Assembly: GCF_024297145.1 (NCBI RefSeq)
Contig: NZ_JANCTC010000004.1
Span: 62,001 to 126,000 of the forward strand
Reading direction: 5' to 3'
Origin: Mesorhizobium sp. LMG 17147
GTDB taxonomy: Bacteria; Pseudomonadota; Alphaproteobacteria; Rhizobiales; Rhizobiaceae
Length of the DNA: 64,000 bases
Shown here piece by piece: positions 62,631 to 64,000 of this stretch; position 1 is the stretch's first letter, and the number at the start of each line of letters is the position of its first letter. The notes under the pieces were generated by a model. It saw only the letters and a list, made by a program, of their open reading frames with translations, made no database searches and was not told the origin of the DNA. The position numbers and the translations under genes are program-made.

Positions 62631-62876
62631 TCAGGGAGAACTTATCGCCGCGAATCTTATTTGCATATCGTCTGATACGTTCGTCTGTATTACCTCGGTC
62701 TGGCCTGTCTCGTCGATGTAGGTATACAGGCTTTCCCAGCGCAAAGTGGCCGTGCGAAGGACGACCGCCGCACGTACCGAGTACCCCCAGTAGGCATCGC
62801 CTGTTCCGAGCTTCCAAAACCACACCATTTGGCTGCCAGCTCGTTGGAAAGTGGATTGAGTGACGAAAGTGGCCAA
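62631..62876 (-). CDS. Small hypothetical protein, second of a minus-strand pair
   Basis: 81 residues starting with TTG 62876, with GGAG at a proper distance. The product is MATFVTQSTFQRAGSQMVWFWKLGTGDAYWGYSVRAAVVLRTATLRWE and further YTYIDETGQTEVIQTNVSDD. It is rich in aromatic residues and strand-forming stretches and looks like a small beta protein, perhaps a ligand- or nucleic acid-binding fold. I know no family. It lies upstream of the 62374 gene on the same strand and is probably co-transcribed with it. Transfer or an accessory role is possible. Confidence 0.55.
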   Translation of the reverse strand: MATFVTQSTFQRAGSQMVWFWKLGTGDAYWGYSVRAAVVLRTATLRWESLYTYIDETGQTEVIQTNVSDDMQIRFAAISSP

Positions 62877-63413
62877 GGAAGTCTCCTTGAGGCTTGATTT
62901 CCGTAGAACCTGGAACTCTCGAGGAGTCTTCTTGCAACATCCGCTTGCGACTGCCAGAGGATAGGGAACACGAGCACCCTCGGACGGATAGGCATTTCAA
63001 CCCCGCGAGACTGAATTTGCGGGAGAAGATGGCACTGGTCAAGCGTCAATCTTCGGTGGCAATGGGCGGCTGCGCACGCTTTTCGTGCATTTCCACTCCT
63101 GGTCTAACGCTGATGCTTGTCGGCCCAGCGGTTGCCCAGCAGAAGCTCCGGATGCGCCGGATCAGCACCCGGCTCCAGCCAGACCCGTTGCACGTCGACC
63201 AAGAGCAGCGCGGTTTCGCCGGCCCGGAACGGCTCGTTTCGTTTCGGCAATGCTGGCGTCATGCTTGGGGTCCTGTGTTGCTGATCACAATCGGGCTGAT
63301 TTAGCTGATTATGGTCCGCGCGTCCTGCGTGGCGGAAACACTTATTGGGAGTATTCGAAGTCGCTAATTTGAGTTAAACTTTGTGTTCGGGCGTGGAGAC
63401 GGGGGTCTCTGTC
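62877..63413. other. Intergenic region before the LuxR-type gene
   Basis: 537 bases. It holds the truncated isochorismatase-family frame at 63104-63262 and no other credible gene. The stretch 63300-63400 is AT-richer and probably carries the promoter of the LuxR-type gene; I see no clear lux-box palindrome. The open frames on the plus strand here have no family features. Confidence 0.5.
63104..63262 (-). pseudogene. Isochorismatase/cysteine-hydrolase family, truncated N-terminal remnant
   Basis: A 52-codon frame from ATG 63262 reads MTPALPKRNEPFRAGETALLLVDVQRVWLEPG and ends with AHPELLLGNRWADKHQR before TAG. The ALLLVDVQ strand with its catalytic Asp is the standard start of isochorismatase-fold hydrolases, which normally have 180-230 residues. 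The rest, including the catalytic Lys and Cys, is absent in all frames downstream, so this is a fragment left by deletion. It was found in the translation of the minus strand and is too short for a normal gene call. Confidence 0.5.
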
Positions 63414-64000
63414 ATGATCGATTCAGACGTGTTCGACTTTGTCGAACGCTGCAGGAACCATACAGCAACCGGGCCGCTGCTGAGCGACCTTCTTGATACC
63501 GTGAGGAATCTCGGCTTCGAACATCTTATCCTGAGCGGTGTGCCCCTCAGCGGTCAGAAACTTGCGCCGATGGTTGAACTGAATGGCTGGCCGGCCGGCT
63601 GGTTCGAACGCTATGTCGAGGCCGAGCACGCCGCCGTCGATGGTGTTTGCATCTACTCGGCAAAGACCCTGAAGCCGTTCCTTTGGTCCGAAGTTCCGGC
63701 AAAGTGGTCAGATACGGAAGGTTCTCGACGCGTTGCCGGCGAGGCGACGGAGTTCGGCATCTGGAGCGGCTTCGCCGTGCCGATGCTCAGCATTCACCAT
63801 TGGCAATCCGTGCTGTCGTTTGCCTCGTCGGCGAAGTCCTGCACCCTGTCGCCGCGCCATCAAGTGCAACTGGTGACCATGGCGGTCTACGCCGGCATGT
63901 CGATCCAGGCCTTGGCGGATGACGATGATGACGATGAGGGCGTGCTGACCGACCGCGAAAAAGAAGTGCTCTTGTGGGCCGCGGCCGGCAAGACCTCGTC
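63414..64000 (+). CDS. LuxR-type transcriptional regulator with autoinducer-binding domain, 3' end missing
   Basis: 195 residues are visible from ATG 63414; the gene runs past the window. The N-terminal part matches the acyl-homoserine-lactone binding fold: W and Y in GWPAGWFERYVEAEH, an Asp in AAVDGVCI, PFLWSEVP and a Gly in EFGIWSGFAVPM. Where AHL receptors usually have Asp-Pro, Asp-Gly is seen. A six-Asp linker (ADDDDDDEG) leads to the helix-turn-helix LTDREKEVLLWAAAGKTS. The regulator could sense a homoserine lactone or another signal. No luxI-type synthase is in view, but it could lie just beyond the window. Confidence 0.88.
   Translation, partial: MIDSDVFDFVERCRNHTATGPLLSDLLDTVRNLGFEHLILSGVPLSGQKLAPMVELNGWPAGWFERYVEAEHAAVDGVCIYSAKTLKPFLWSEVPAKWSDTEGSRRVAGEATEFGIWSGFAVPMLSIHHWQSVLSFASSAKSCTLSPRHQVQLVTMAVYAGMSIQALADDDDDDEGVLTDREKEVLLWAAAGKTS

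Noticed and set aside
62894-63304. A 136-codon plus-strand frame before the LuxR gene
   Set aside because: It crosses the recognisable isochorismatase remnant on the other strand and has random-looking composition.

Overview
The window looks like a chromosomal segment of an alphaproteobacterium of the order Rhizobiales, most probably Mesorhizobium or a close relative. I infer this from the high GC content, the cyclic beta-1,2-glucan genes ndvB/ndvA, the acyltransferase-waaA-lpxK lipid A block flanked by DUF4170 and DUF2093 genes, the hut and homogentisate gene sets, and the intergenic palindromes. No species call is possible from sequence alone. Almost all of it is ordinary core or catabolic DNA. 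I see no prophage, insertion sequence, CRISPR array, rRNA or tRNA.

Layout. 1-4.4 kb: end of a TldD/PmbA peptidase gene, then an inositol-phosphatase-like gene, DUF4170, a lysophospholipid acyltransferase-like gene, waaA and lpxK (outer-membrane lipid A/Kdo). 4.4-12.8 kb: a putative small RNA, DUF2093, three LysR regulators (two divergent from a DMT exporter and a quinone oxidoreductase), a secreted protein of unknown function and mutL. 12.8-22 kb: a LysR/MttB-like methyltransferase/orphan solute-binding protein group, two tandem secreted paralogues, an enolase-superfamily enzyme, an alpha/beta hydrolase, queF and a large FMN/FAD demethylase-like oxidoreductase. 22-25.5 kb: a MarR/membrane protein pair, a broken Phd antitoxin and a GGDEF-EAL protein.

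25.6-36.4 kb: threonine catabolism (kbl, SRPBCC gene, tdh), then tyrosine/homogentisate catabolism. The latter has a MarR regulator divergent from hmgA-MBL hydrolase-FAH-membrane protein-DinB, and hppD divergent from an Lrp regulator. An intact PIN/Phd toxin-antitoxin pair with its operator lies between. 36.6-39.3 kb: a zinc-type ABC importer behind a Zur-like box. 39.5-48.5 kb: a complete five-step histidine utilisation locus (hutC-hutF divergent from hutI-hutH-hutG-hutU-hutD) with a HutC-type operator in the divergent gap. 48.7-59.5 kb: ndvB (2856 codons) and ndvA, which make and export periplasmic cyclic glucan. 59.7-64 kb: a lone ccmC, a frameshifted D-threonine aldolase-like gene, a D-lyxose isomerase-like gene, two small unknown genes, a truncated isochorismatase-family remnant and the start of a LuxR-type regulator that runs off the window.

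The most novel-looking signal is a pair of dispersed, nearly identical promoter-plus-terminator units (4447-4551 on +, 45192-45288 on -). They share a 37-base identical block that carries a promoter and a one-mismatch LexA-like repeat, and they look like a small RNA family. Other points for a second look are three unrelated long inverted intergenic repeats, a REP-like palindrome pair, two one-base frameshifts in otherwise recognisable genes, and a missing Fe-S cysteine in the demethylase-like enzyme. All calls were made by eye from translated sequence and motif recognition; no database was searched.
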